Part shown: positions 46,514-56,476 of the stretch, in pieces
How the letters are laid out: each line of letters opens with the position of its first letter
Numbering within the stretch: position 1 is the first letter of the stretch
Origin: Nannocystis pusilla
GTDB lineage: Bacteria; Myxococcota_A; Polyangia; Nannocystales; Nannocystaceae
Length of the DNA: 64,000 nt
Assembly (NCBI RefSeq): GCF_026626665.1
Contig: NZ_JAPNKE010000002.1
Coordinates: 8,037,168 to 8,101,167 of the forward strand
Direction: 5' to 3'
The notes under the pieces: generated by a model
Databases searched by the model: none
The model's input: the letters and a program-made list of their open reading frames with translations, nothing else
What the model was told of the DNA's origin: nothing
Translations under genes and position numbers: made by a program

Positions 46514-47594
46514 GTGACCCACTTCCTCTTCTGCGTGTGCCAGCTCGGCGCCGAGCCGGCGGTCAAGTTCGAGCTCGCGGCGCTCCGCCCCGAGCTCCGC
46601 TTCGCCTACAGCCGGCCGGGCCTCGTCACCTTCAAGTCGCCGACCCCGGTGGCCGCCGACGCCCCGCTGCCGGCCGTGTTCGTCCGCGCCTTCGGGGCCT
46701 CGCTCGGCCCGGCCGACGACGCGACGAAGGTGTTCACAATGCTCTCCGGGACATGTCCTCCGGGACATCCCGTGCGTCTGCACGTGTGGGAGCGCGACGT
46801 CTCGCGCCCCGGCGAGGAGCCGCCCGGCTTCCGCTACGGCCCGCGCGCCGCCGAGGCCCGCGCGGCCCTCGTCGCCGCCTGGCCCGAAGGACAGCACCCG
46901 CTGCTCGCCGGCGAGGTCGCCGAGCCCGGTGACTGGGTGCTCGACGTCATCGTCGCCGAGGGCGAGCCGTGGTGGTCGGCTACCACGTCCACGGCCCCGG
47001 CCACTCGCCGTTCCCGGGCGGGCGGATCGCCGTCGACATGCCGCCCGAGGCGCCCTCGCGGGCCTATCGCAAGCTCGAGGAGGCGCTGATCTGGTCCGGC
47101 GCCCCGGTGCGCCCCGGCGACGTGGCGGTCGAGATCGGCAGCGCCCCGGCGGGGCCTCCTACGCGCTGCTGCGCCGCGGCGTGACCGTCTACGGCATCGA
47201 CCCGGCGCTCATGGACCCGGTCGTCCTCGACTACCGCGGCGCGGCCCCGGCCGACAATCGCTTCATTCACCTCCATCGCCCGATGAGCATGGTCCAGCGC
47301 GCCGACCTGCCGGCCGCGCTGCACTGGGTGTTGATGGACGTGAACCTCGCCCCGCAGGTCGCCCTCATCACCGCCCGGCGCCTCGCCGCCCGCCCGCGCC
47401 ACGCGCTTCACGGTGTTCTCCTCACCCTCAAGCTCGACGACTGGCGCGCAGTCCGGCACATCCCGCGGCTGCTCGCCTCGATCTCCGCGATGGGCATGGA
47501 AGAGGTCAAGGCCACGCAGCTGCCCAGCAATCGTATGGAGCTGTTCGTCTGCGGCTTGACCCGCGCCGGCCGCCAGCGCCTCACCGGCGATTGA
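46514..47594 (+). CDS. rlmM: RlmM-type 23S rRNA 2'-O-methyltransferase (two frameshifts)
   Basis: Repaired length is 360 residues, close to E. coli RlmM (366). The N-terminal part (FLFCVCQLGAEPAVKFELA) is THUMP-like. The C-terminal FtsJ-like SAM domain has VAVEIGSAPGGASYALLRRG (SAM loop after repair), GIDPALMDP, WVLMDVNLAP (catalytic Asp) and VLLTLKLDDW (catalytic Lys). RlmM methylates C2498 of 23S rRNA. One G is missing near 46977 and one C near 47150; both repairs keep frame. GTG at 46514 is the only good start. A CATGTCC/GGACAT palindrome is read as LSGTCPPGHP between the domains. Confidence 0.78.
46746..46769. repeat. Palindrome in frame in rlmM-like gene
   Basis: ATGTCC (46753-46758) and GGACAT (46763-46768), preceded by a further CCGGGACATG word, lie between the two domains of the methyltransferase. 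Confidence 0.55.
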
Positions 47595-47636
47595 GTTCGT
47601 CGCTTCGTCGGCGCCGGTGTGGTGTATTTTCCGCGC

Positions 47637-48785
47637 ATGCGCAGACCTGTCCGCCACCTCGTCGTCGTCCTCGCGCTCGCGGGCGTCACCGGTTGCAAGG
47701 CCTCGGCCTCGCTGAACGTGTCCACGCCACCGATCGACGGCTCCGCCGACAAGCCGATCGTCCGCGGCGCCTCGGTGACGATCGTGCGCCACGGCGACAA
47801 GCTCGACTACGAGAACGGCGAGATCGAGTTCGAGACCGGCTCGGCCGCCCTGCTCGGCGGCGGCACCGACGAGATCCTCGACCGCTACGCCGCCGTCCTC
47901 AAGCAGTACCCGGAGCTGAAGATCCGGGTCGAGGGCCACACCGACAGCCGCGGCAGCACCAAGTCCAACCAGGAGCTGTCCGACCAGCGCGCCAAGTCGA
48001 TCCGCAACGCGCTGATCCGCCGCGGCGTCGGCAGCGAGCGCCTCGACGCCCGCGGCTACGGCGAGAGCCAGCCCGAGCGCGTCGAGCCGCCCGCCTGTCG
48101 CAACCGCTCGGAGGACACCGTGGCCGAGGCCAAGCTCGCCGAGTGCCAGGAGATCTGGACCGCCAACCGCCGCGCCGGCTTCATCGTCACCGAGGGCGCC
48201 GGCAGCCTGCCGGCCGAGGGCGCCGTCGCCTCCGCGCCCGCGCCCGAACCTGTCCCTGCGGCCAGGCCGGCCAAGCGCCCGCCCGACTGGGCCCTGCGCC
48301 TGTTCGGCGGCTACACGATGATGTACCCGGGCAACGACTTCCACGGCGGTCACTTCGGCGTCGGCGTCCACGCCTCCCAGCGCTTCGGCGCCCGCGAGCG
48401 CGGCTACGTCGGCGGCGGCCCGCGCCTGCACTACCGCGGCGTGCGCGGCCGCCAGGAGGGCCTTCTCGCGTACGACATGGCCACCCACTTCATCGGCCCC
48501 GAGGGCAACTTCCTGATCGGCGGCGGCAACGAGCGCATCGTCGGCCTGTTCTCGCTGCGCCTCGGCCTCGGCGCCGCCATCACCCACGGCACCGTCCGCG
48601 GCGTCGATTTCGCCGGCTGGCTGCTCGGCGGGCCGATGATCCTCGGCAAGATAAGCGAGCGCTGGAGCCTCGGTGGCCACGCCGAGTTCGGCATCGCCGG
48701 CGGCGTCGGCTCGGTCGCGTTCGCCACCGAGATCGGCATCAACGCCGCCTGGCACTTCGGTCGCGGCCGCCGCAAAGGCATCTGA
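47637..48785 (+). CDS. OmpA-family lipoprotein with beta-barrel-like C-terminal domain
   Basis: The product is 382 residues. MRRPVRHLVVVLALAGVTGC is a lipoprotein signal. Residues about 50-170 form an OmpA C-like peptidoglycan-binding domain (IEFETGSAAL, VEGHTDSRGSTKSNQELSDQRAKSIRNALI, GYGESQP). Unusually this domain comes first and is followed by a Pro/Ala linker and a C-terminal domain with barrel-like strands (WALRLFGGYTMMY, HFGVGVHASQRFG, GLFSLRLGLGAAI, WHFGRGRRKG). It would tether the outer membrane to the wall. ATG at 47637 is chosen as the start of the signal; six extra residues are possible. Confidence 0.82.
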   Translation: MRRPVRHLVVVLALAGVTGCKASASLNVSTPPIDGSADKPIVRGASVTIVRHGDKLDYENGEIEFETGSAALLGGGTDEILDRYAAVLKQYPELKIRVEGHTDSRGSTKSNQELSDQRAKSIRNALIRRGVGSERLDARGYGESQPERVEPPACRNRSEDTVAEAKLAECQEIWTANRRAGFIVTEGAGSLPAEGAVASAPAPEPVPAARPAKRPPDWALRLFGGYTMMYPGNDFHGGHFGVGVHASQRFGARERGYVGGGPRLHYRGVRGRQEGLLAYDMATHFIGPEGNFLIGGGNERIVGLFSLRLGLGAAITHGTVRGVDFAGWLLGGPMILGKISERWSLGGHAEFGIAGGVGSVAFATEIGINAAWHFGRGRRKGI

Positions 48786-48856
48786 GCCCCCGGATTTCGC
48801 TGCCCGCCGGGGTCGGCCCGCACCACGCCGCGGCATCGCGGTCGTCGGCGTCGCAA

Positions 48857-48876
48857 TGGAACATCGTATTGTTCCA
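48857..48876. promoter_or_regulatory. Putative LysR-type operator
   Basis: TGGAACA (48857-48863), a 6-base spacer and TGTTCCA (48870-48876) form a perfect interrupted palindrome about 95 bp upstream of the LysR gene. It fits an autoregulatory site. Confidence 0.5.
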
Positions 48877-48971
48877 CGCGCGCCGAGCGACCGGGCGATT
48901 CCATTCGCATGATTCGGTCTGCATCTGCGGAGCCGAATCGACCCATTGAATTGGCGCTACTCTGGGCGGCC

Positions 48972-49870
48972 GTGAGTCGACTGTTCGAGACCGAGCTGTT
49001 CGTCCGCGTGGTCGAGGAGGGCAGCTTCACCGCCGCCAGCCGTCGCCTCGACGTCACCACCTCGTATGCGAGCAAGCTGGTGACGCGCCTCGAGGAGCGC
49101 CTCGGCGTGCCCCTGCTGATCCGGACCACCCGCAAGCTGACGCTCACCGAGGCCGGGCGGGTCTACTTCGAGCGGTGCGCCGAGGCCCTCCAGGCCATCG
49201 AGGCCGCCGCGGCGATGGCCTCCGAGCTGCAATCCGCGCCGCGCGGCAAGCTGCGGGTCACCCTCCCGACCGGCTTCGGCATCCAGTTCATGCTGGACAT
49301 CATCGCCGACTTCAAGGGCCTCCACCCCGAGCTCACCCTCGAGCTGGTGTTCCTCGATCGCCACGTCGACCTGATCGCCGAGGGTTATGACGTGGCGATC
49401 CGCGCCGGCGACCTCGGGGACGGGCGCCTCATCGCCCGCAAGCTCGCCGCCACCGAGCGCGTGGTCTGTGCCAGCCCCGCCTATCTCGAGCAGTTCGGCG
49501 ACCCTGGGTCACCGGGCGAGCTCGTCCGCCACGCCTGCTTGCAATACGCCTATCACGCCACCCCGGGCCGCTGGAAGCTGCGCTCGGGCGAGGCCGAGGT
49601 CGAGACCGAGGTCTCCGGGCCCATGGTCGCCAACAACTCGCACATGCTGCTGGAGGGCGCCATCCGCGGGTACGGCCTCATCTTCGTCCCCACCTTCACG
49701 TCGCCGCGGCGCTGCGCGCCGGTCGGCTGCGGCGGGTGCTGCCGGCGTGGAGCTGGCCGATGGGCGTGTACACCGTCTATCCACCGACCAACCGCCTGCC
49801 GATCAAGGTCCGCCTGTTCGTCGACTTCATGATCGACCGCATGCGCGACCCGCCGTGGTCGCGGGCGTGA
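48972..49870 (+). CDS. LysR-family transcriptional regulator (frameshifted)
   Basis: Repaired length is 299 residues, typical of LysR. The winged helix is at the start (FETELFVRVVEEGSFTAASRRL, YASKLVTRLEERLGVPLLIRTTRKL). The effector domain begins GKLRVTLPTGFGIQF and ends VRLFVDFMIDRM. One base is missing near 49700 after FVPTF; the repaired tail reads VAAALRAGRLRRVLPAW ... WPMGVYTVYPPTNRLPIKV and stops at 49870. GTG at 48972 is preferred; an ATG at 48909 would add 21 residues. The convergent FG-GAP gene is unlikely to be the target. A palindromic operator lies upstream. Confidence 0.85.
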
Positions 49871-49877
49871 CGACCGC

Positions 49878-51544
49878 TCAATCCGCCCACCGCAGCTGCA
49901 GCTGCGTGCCCTCCGGGCGGTGGTCGCCGCAGTAGCCGCCGCCGGTGAGCTCCACCACCTGATCGCCGGCGCTGTACGTCACAGTGCCCGCCGGCTCGGA
50001 GCCCCAGACGACGAACTGGTCCTGCTCGACCGCGAACGGCGTCCCGGTCAGATCGACGTTGGCGCGCCCGGTCTGCGACCACGGGCTGCGGCAATCGGCC
50101 GCGTGCGCGTAATCCCACTCGTAGTGGTAACTCCAGCCGAATTGGGCCCATTTGCCGTTGCTCGTGCTGAAGCGCTTGTCGGTGATGTCCACAGTCAGGT
50201 CGACCGGATTCAGGCGCACCTTGGTGTACTCGGTCCTCACCGCGGGCGTCGAGGTGTTCTGGCCCGTCCCGTACGCCGAGTAATTCGCGCTTCCCGTGTT
50301 CGGCAGCGTCAAGTACTCCTTGGGCGTCGAGGCCATGTCCACGCACGTGACCACCACCTCGTGGCCCTCGATCTCGATCAGGTATTCACCGTCGCCGTTG
50401 CTCGCGTCGATGTCGCGGATCTCCGCGCATGACTCGGGCCACGAGCCCTCGCCGGAGCCGCTCCCGTAGAGGAAGCGGAAGCCGCGGGAATCGCCGTAGT
50501 GGACCGCGAAGTCGGCGCTGCCGTCGCCGTCGAAGTCGCCCGCCCTGGCGGTCGTGCTCCCCCACGAGCGCGTCCAGTACTGCTTGAACGACGTGCCCAG
50601 GGAATAGACGGCGCGCCAGCCGGTGGCGTCGCCGTAGTTGAGGAGGAGGTCGTCCCTGCCGTCGCCGTTGAAGTCGTCGACGGTGAGCGGCGTGACGCCG
50701 CCGGGCCGCGTGTGGAGCTGCGCGAAGTTGTTGCTGCCGGTCGAGTAGACGAAGCGCCACCCCGTCGCATCGCCGTAGTTGAGGGCGAAGTCGTCCTTGC
50801 CATCGCCGTTGAAGTCGCCGACGTACACGGTCGTGGGCGACCAGGCCAGGGTGTAGTTCTGGGCGAACCCGTTGCCCGCGGCGTTGGCGTATAGCACGCG
50901 GAAGCCGGTGGTATCGCCGTAGTTGATCATGAAGTCGTCCTTGCCGTCGCCGTTGAAGTCGCCGACCCACACGTTCGTGGCCGACCACGCCAGGGTGTAG
51001 CTCTGGGTGAACCCCGTGCCGGACGCGTTGGCATAGAACACGCGGAAGCCGGTGCTGTCGCCGTAGTTGATCAGGAGGTCATCCTTGCCGTCGCCGTTGT
51101 AATCGCCGACGTGGACCGGGGTGGAGACCCGCCGAAGGTGTGCCCCTGGTAGAACCCGTACCCCATGGAATGGGCATACAGCACGCGGAAGCCGGTGCTG
51201 TCACCGTAGTTGATCAAAAAATCGTCCCTGCCGTCGCCGTTGAAGTCGCCGACGTACACGTTGGTCGGCGACCAGGCCAGGGTCCACTCCTGTTTAAAAC
51301 CCGCACCGGTGGAATACAGGGCCCGGAAACCGGTGGCGTCGCCATAATTGAGGAGGATATCCTTCATTCCGTCGCCGTCGAAGTCCCCGGCGTAGGTGAT
51401 GGTATTCGACCACTGCAGGTCGAATCCCTCGTCGAACCCGGGCGCGGCGATCGCCGAACGGGACATTAACAGCAGGCCTGCCGCCAGACAGGCGGAGGGG
51501 ATCACGAAGAGCGTCGTATGCTTGCGACAAAATCGGGGTGACAT
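49878..51544 (-). CDS. Secreted FG-GAP/VCBS beta-propeller protein (frameshifted)
   Basis: Repaired length is 555 residues. A signal peptide (CLAAGLLLMSRSAIAA) is followed by about seven blades of 40 residues with the calcium-binding loop VGDFNGDGKDDFLINYGD and FRVLYANA strands, as in integrin-like FG-GAP propellers. A C-terminal domain of about 170 residues follows (CAEIRDIDASNGDGEYLIEI, VVVTCVDM), likely carbohydrate or ligand binding. One C is missing near 51125. ATG at 51544 begins the signal; longer frames lack one at their front. The near-identical blades are DNA repeats of about 120 bp. It stops eight bases from the convergent LysR stop. Confidence 0.82.
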
Positions 51545-51849
51545 CGAAGTGCACCAGAAGAGGTCCGTCGCTCGCCATGACGCGAGCCTCCACATCGTGG
51601 TCCGCCGCCGCCCGGGCGAGTAGACGGCTGGGAGGACGGACGCCTTGTCCTGGGGCGCATGAATCCGGCCGAAGGCGTGGGACCGCGTCGATGCTGCCGC
51701 CAAAGAAGCGCCGTTTCACCGGTCCTGGCGCTGCAGTACACCGTTCTCCGTCCGCAGCCGGCGGGGCCGTGGATTCGTACCTCGACGGGGCGACGCTCGC
51801 CGCCGCGCACCCCGGGGGACTGCAGCAATGAGCGACGGGCCGCCGACTG
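51545..51849. other. Intergenic region, nothing recognised
   Basis: A gap of 305 bp between two minus-strand genes with no credible gene, repeat or promoter seen. Confidence 0.4.
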
Positions 51850-52359
51850 CTATGAATCGTCGTCCGCGTCCGTCAGCGGCCGCGCGAGATAGAGCCCCGT
51901 CTCGCCGTCGTCATAATATTCATCGATCGCCCGCACCAGCACCATCCCCGCCCGGCGATTGAGCTCCTGCGCCGCGGTGTTCGACTGCCGGACGTGGGTC
52001 GTCTGCGTGCGATAGCCCAGTCGATACGCGATCCCGGCCATCCGCGCGCGCAGCCACGACGCGTGCCCGCGGCCCTGCTCGTCGGCCCGCGTGCACGTCT
52101 CGACCACGTAGACCCGCCGCTGCCCGCGATGCAGCTCGACCAGCGTGTAGCTGACGATCGCGTCCTCGCGGCGCAGCCCGATCGCCAGCGCGTGCGCGCG
52201 CTCGCGATAGAACCGCAGCTTCGCCGGCGACAGCGCCTCCTCGCCGAACGCAGTCGCGCTCATCGCCGCCATCTCCGGGATGTCCGCCGCCGCCATCACG
52301 AACGCCCGCAGCCCCGCGCCCGCGCGGCGCTGCTGCAGCTCCGCGGCCAGGCGACGCAC
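51850..52359 (-). CDS. GNAT-family N-acetyltransferase
   Basis: This 169-residue cytosolic protein carries VVETCTRADEQGRGHASWLRARM, the acetyl-CoA pyrophosphate loop (Q/R-x-x-G-x-G/A), followed by THVRQSNTAAQELNRRAGM, the usual N-A-x-x-L...G pattern in the last helix-strand. It transfers acetyl from acetyl-CoA to an amine; the substrate cannot be read. The 3' end is isolated. Its start at 52359 is about 40 bases from the 3' end of the next minus-strand gene. Confidence 0.78.
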   Translation of the reverse strand: MRRLAAELQQRRAGAGLRAFVMAAADIPEMAAMSATAFGEEALSPAKLRFYRERAHALAIGLRREDAIVSYTLVELHRGQRRVYVVETCTRADEQGRGHASWLRARMAGIAYRLGYRTQTTHVRQSNTAAQELNRRAGMVLVRAIDEYYDDGETGLYLARPLTDADDDS

Positions 52360-52402
52360 GATCGCCGGCGTCAGCCGCGGCGGCGCCTTTTACGAGCCGC
52401 GC

Positions 52403-53558
52403 TCACACCCGCCTCCCGACGATCCCCGCCGTCCCGGCCACCCAGCCGCGGCCCGGCGCGAAATATGGCAGCCCCGCCGCGCACTCCGGTGGCGTCGCCC
52501 CGACGAGCAGCACCGGCTTGTACGCGTTTTCGTTGACGACCTTGCGCTTGGCGACCCCGATCGACGGCGGATCGTCGAGCCCGGTGCGGCAGGTCGGGTC
52601 GAGCCTTCGCACCGCCGGGAACGCCTCGACGAGCCGCGCGATCGCCTTCAGGTCGATCACCACTCCGAGGCCGTCGTGCTGCAGCTCGAGGTCGCGGCTG
52701 GTCGACTGCGACGTGATGATCTCGCCGCGCACCAGATAGCCGTTGAAGTACGCCAGCACGTCGCCGGCGTACACGCGCATGAACAGCGCCTGCCCCGGCC
52801 GCACCTCGGCGACCGCGACCGGCCACAGGTGCTGCGCCAGCGCGTACGCGGCGTCCTCCCCCCATTGTCGCGCGAGCTGTTCGCCGATCCACGTCAGCTC
52901 GGCCTCGCTCGGCGGCTCCGGCGTCAGCTCGAAGCGGAACCCCGCCGCCTCGTCGAATCGCGCCAGCAGCTGCGCGCCGCGCGACGCCGGTCGGCCGTCA
53001 GCGAGGCGAGGTAATCCGAAAATTGCCGTCGAAGCGGGCGCGCGGGCTCGCCAGCCACGCGAACGCCTGGCCCTCCGCGCTCGTCGGCTCGCCGAGGCCT
53101 TCCGCCTCGAAGGTGTCGGTCATGACCTGCGAATCACCACAGTCGTCCGCCAGGGTCGCCGCGATCGCCTCCGCCGCCGCGACGATCTCCGGCCCCGCCA
53201 GCGGCACCACCGGATGCGACAGCGCCCCGACCAGCGCCCACGCCCATGCACTGCCGCCCGCCAGCGGGTCGCGATAAAACCCCAGCCCTCCCGCCACCGC
53301 CACCACCGGCGCCTCGATCGGGCCGCCGAGCCAGCGCGCGTGCAGTTGCAAGTAGCGCGCGCACACTCGCGGGTCGTGCTCGGGTGCCGCCGCCGACTCG
53401 GAGAACCGCCCGAGCCGCGTCATCCAGGCGACGTACTCCTGCACGGACATCAACACGGCGCGGCACGTCCGGGCAAGTGCGAGCGGCGAGGCGGCGAGGC
53501 GGTCACGCGCCCACGCTTCTACCACCACCGGGCCGCCGCCGGCCGCCGTGGATCGCAC
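52403..53558 (-). CDS. Conserved-looking protein of unknown function (probably two frameshifts)
   Basis: This is not recognised. Two blocks of protein-like sequence on one strand read best as one gene of about 385 residues. The N-terminal block includes LARTCRAVLMSVQEYVAWM, RYLQLHARWLGGPIEAPVV and VMTDTFEAEGLGEP. A middle piece reads DYLASLTADR, then LLARFDEAAGFRFELTPEP. The C-terminal block is RVYAGDVLAYFNGYLVRGEI, NENAYKPVLLVGATPPECA. Two missing bases between about 52960 and 53015 join them in the repaired length. No signal peptide or membrane helix is clear. GTG at 53558 is the outermost start; ATG at 53450 is the alternative. Confidence 0.5.
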
Positions 53559-53747
53559 GCGCGCAATCGCGCACCGCCCTCCAGACCCCGCGGATCGCCC
53601 CTACGCGAGCTTCCACGCCCACCTGTCGGCTCGCGCCGCCAGCGCTGGACCGACCTGGCGCTGCCGGCGACGAATTGCCACGACATCGCGCGGGGACGAC
53701 AGCGTGTCGACCCCGCGCGAACCCCCTCTGTTGCGTCAGAGCTCAGG

Positions 53748-54131
53748 TCAGATCCCGTCGACGTCGACGAAGCCGTACACGGCGCATTCGTCGTCGCACT
53801 GGACGCTGCAGGTTTGGTCGGTGCCGCCCAGCAAGGTGAGGACGTCGGTGATCTCGGTGGTCGTCACGTCGCAGCGAGTCGCGCAGACTTCGCGCGGCTG
53901 GTTCTCGTTGGCGCAGTTGAGCACGCAGTAACAATCCGGGTCGTTCTGGCACGACGAGTAGGCGCCGCAGCAGCCGGTCTTGATGCACACGTCGCAGTCG
54001 GTGTCGTCAGCGTCCACCGCGCAGACCTGCTCCGCACCGTCGTCGTCGTCCGAGGCCGCGCAGCCGACCACCACCGCCGCGATCATCAGGCCCGCGTAGA
54101 ACCGCCGCTTGGATCTCTTGTTAAAAATCAT
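53748..54131 (-). CDS. Small Cys-rich lipoprotein
   Basis: The product is 127 residues. MIFNKRSKRRFYAGLMIAAVVVGC is a lipoprotein signal, followed by an Asp-rich stretch and 14 further Cys in about 90 residues (CDVCIKTGCCGAYSSC, CYCVLNCANEN, CATRCD, CSVQCDDECAVYGF). The C..C spacing recalls small secreted myxobacterial Cys-rich proteins. AAGGAG (54146-54141) lies nine bases before the ATG at 54131, deciding this start over a GTG nine bases earlier. The function is unknown. It is the most AT-tolerant start in its area, and the run of Lys codons differs from the neighbours. Confidence 0.75.
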   Translation of the reverse strand: MIFNKRSKRRFYAGLMIAAVVVGCAASDDDDGAEQVCAVDADDTDCDVCIKTGCCGAYSSCQNDPDCYCVLNCANENQPREVCATRCDVTTTEITDVLTLLGGTDQTCSVQCDDECAVYGFVDVDGI

Positions 54132-54625
54132 CGCTCGCACTCCTTGTCGTCCGCTGCGAGGGATCCGCCGCCCGCGCGGCGTTCGCGGCTCCCTCGTGGA
54201 ATGCCGTGAGTCTGAGGGCGACTCGAATCGGGCGCCGCCGCGCTCGAAATCCCGCGATTCGGCTCAGGTCGCCGCGATCTCGCCGTGCAGGGGCTCCCGC
54301 GGCGGCGCGGCCCCGATTGTGCCCACCATCACACTATAAACATTCACCGACAAGCACCCGGCCGAGCCCGTCGTCCGCCGGCGCGATCGCGTGCCCCGCC
54401 CCGCCGAAACGCCTCCCCGACCCCGCACGGGCCGCTGTCGCGTCGACCTGGACGCGGCGTCCCGTCGACACCCACGATTCCCCGCGATTGACCACATCAT
54501 CGCGCCACTGCGAGCGAGCGGCAGCATCCGCGCATTCACCCGCGCCCGTCGAGCGGCCGGCCGAATCGAGCGAGCGACCGCTCTGTCTTTATACATGTCT
54601 CTCGAGACATGTCGCATCGCACCGC
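54132..54625. other. Intergenic region with one perfect palindrome
   Basis: No gene is seen in these 494 bp. The dispersed palindrome at 54593-54612 is the only clear structure; it lies 13 bases after the acetyltransferase stop. Confidence 0.45.
54593..54612. repeat. ACATGTCTC-TC-GAGACATGT palindrome downstream of a GNAT gene
   Basis: Perfect nine-base arms, the best-paired intergenic member. On the minus strand it is preceded by the gene's 3' end, so it would be a hairpin at the transcript's end. Confidence 0.7.
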
Positions 54626-55162
54626 TCACAGCGGCGCCTTGCGCATCGGCACGAACGTGATCGTCACCCCGCCGGCCAGCGGGATCTCCTGCGGCTGCGC
54701 GGCCTGATAGCCGAGCGCCGCGTACAGGCGCACCCCGGGCAGCGTCGCCATCAGCTCCGCCGCGACGAAGCCGGCCGCGCGGGCCTCCGACTCGCAGCGC
54801 GTCAGGATCGCCCGACCCAGCCCCTGCCGGGCCCACCCCGGATCGACGAAGAACGCGCGGATCCTCGCCGCCTCGCGGGCGGGGTCGAGGCGCTCGGCCT
54901 GGCGACCCGGCTGGTCGTCGCCGCCGAACAGCGTGCGCCGGAAGCTCCAGCCGCCGCACGCCACCGGCCTGCCCGCGGCCTCGGCCACGAAGTACGTCGC
55001 GTCGGCGATCAGCTGCGTGTCGACCCCGAAGGCCGAGCGCAGCGCCGCTTCGATCTGCGCCGGCGAGTAATCGTCTCGCTGCAGCCCGCGCGCGGACGCG
55101 GCGATCAGCTCGCGCAGCGCGGGCGCGTCGTCGGGGGTGGCGAGGCGGAGCGTCGGGCTCAT
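54626..55162 (-). CDS. GNAT-family N-acetyltransferase
   Basis: This 178-residue acetyltransferase begins LRLATPDDAPALRELIAASARGL, the common GNAT opening. IRAFFVDPGWARQGLGRAIL is the acetyl-CoA loop (Q-G-L-G), and AELMATLPGVRLYAALGYQ the final strand-helix. MSPT at 55162 starts the domain; six extra residues are possible. It stands alone between the Mrr-like gene and an intergenic palindrome. The substrate is unknown; this subgroup often acts on small molecules. Confidence 0.82.
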   Translation of the reverse strand: MSPTLRLATPDDAPALRELIAASARGLQRDDYSPAQIEAALRSAFGVDTQLIADATYFVAEAAGRPVACGGWSFRRTLFGGDDQPGRQAERLDPAREAARIRAFFVDPGWARQGLGRAILTRCESEARAAGFVAAELMATLPGVRLYAALGYQAAQPQEIPLAGGVTITFVPMRKAPL

Positions 55163-55204
55163 GCGCCGATCTTGCGCCAACGCGCGGCCGGGCGCACCTG
55201 CGAT

Positions 55205-56203
55205 TCAGGCGCCGTGCAGCTTGAGCTCACCGAACCGGCCGACGCGCAGCAGCACCCCGTGCTGCGCCAGCATGTCGACGAACTTGAGCCCGTCGACCAG
55301 CTTGAGGTTCGGCTCCCCGTGCGCCGCGCCGACCGCCTGCGGTGAGAACTCCGACGTCGTCACCAGCAGCGCCTCCGCGAATTGTTGGCGGCGGTAGGCC
55401 CCGAGCAGCTCGTCGACGTAGCGGCGCCCGACCGGCTGCGCGTAGCGCTTGGCCTGCACGGCGATCCGCGCCCGATGCCCCCACGCGTCGATGCGCGCCG
55501 CCACCACGTCGACCCCGCCGTCGAGCGGCCCGCCGCGCTGCTCGACGTCGACGTAGCCCATCGCCTTGAGCAGCTCCGCCACGATCGCCTCGAACTTGCG
55601 CGGGTCGACGCTCATCAGCCACAAGAGCGTCTGCTGCTTCACCAGCGCGTTGTGTCGCGCCACCAGGGCCTCGATCTGCGGCGCTGGATCTCCGAGCTCC
55701 AGCCCGCCCGGCGCCGCGTCCGGCCCCTGCAGGTAGCGGCGCCACTTGATCAGCGTGTGCGCCCGCCGCTCCGCCGTCGTCCGTGACAGCCCCGTCAGCA
55801 CCTCGAGTCGGCGCGTCAGCGTCGCCAGGTCGAGCGGCTCGCCGGCGAAGAACGACGCGAACGGCCGCAGCGCTCGTGCCAGTCCGACCGCCTCCCCGAA
55901 CACCTGCCGCTCCTCGCGCGAGCCCTCGCTCGTGGCCAGCAGCCGCTGTCCGAGCGACGTCACCAGCACTCCGCCGCGCGCATTGAACTCGATGACTCCG
56001 AGGATCACCGCCGCCTGGCGGTAGTAGAGGAAGTGCCGCCGATCGACGTTCAGCAGCTCGAGCAGCATGCCCGCGTGTTCGATGCCGTCGCGCACCGCCG
56101 CCACCAGCTGGCGGATGTTGCTCATCCGATCGGCCTGCGGCACGTCGAGGGTGCGGTGCAGGCGATCGACGCGGGTCGCCTCCTGCTTGTCGATCTTCAC
56201 CAC
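55205..56203 (-). CDS. Mrr-type restriction endonuclease-like protein
   Basis: The product is 332 residues. The N-terminal 170 residues are helical with a winged-helix look (FLYYRQAAVILGVIEF). The C-terminal part is a PD-(D/E)xK nuclease of the Mrr_cat type: DPRKFEAIVAELLKAMGY, then GGVDVVAAR with the catalytic Asp, IAVQAKRY with Q-x-K, and VGRRYVDELLGAY ... ALLVTTSEFSPQAV. Mrr enzymes cut methylated DNA, so it may be a solitary type IV defence gene. No methyltransferase is adjacent. The GTG pair before KID starts it. An effector-style N-terminal domain rather than the canonical Mrr_N is notable. Confidence 0.75.
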   Translation of the reverse strand: MVKIDKQEATRVDRLHRTLDVPQADRMSNIRQLVAAVRDGIEHAGMLLELLNVDRRHFLYYRQAAVILGVIEFNARGGVLVTSLGQRLLATSEGSREERQVFGEAVGLARALRPFASFFAGEPLDLATLTRRLEVLTGLSRTTAERRAHTLIKWRRYLQGPDAAPGGLELGDPAPQIEALVARHNALVKQQTLLWLMSVDPRKFEAIVAELLKAMGYVDVEQRGGPLDGGVDVVAARIDAWGHRARIAVQAKRYAQPVGRRYVDELLGAYRRQQFAEALLVTTSEFSPQAVGAAHGEPNLKLVDGLKFVDMLAQHGVLLRVGRFGELKLHGA

Positions 56204-56476
56204 GCGCCGACCATCCCACGCCGCCAGCCCCTTGGGTACTGCTTTTCGGCCAGATCGCCCGCACCATGGGGCATTGCGGGCACTCGCCGGTACCCGCGGG
56301 GAATGACGACAATCACGGGTCGTCGCAATGAGCGGAACCGCCCCGGAGCCTCGCAGCCGCCGCCGGGCGCGTCCGAAGCTCGTTGTCGATACAACCGCTC
56401 GGCGCCCGAGCCCCGCAGGCGCCGTCCAAATGCTCGCCCGCGAGCTTCTTCGCTCGCGGGCTCGCGCTCTCGCGCC

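Noticed and set aside
55205..56203. Complete restriction-modification system
   Set aside because: No methyltransferase or specificity gene is adjacent; only the solitary nuclease is supported.
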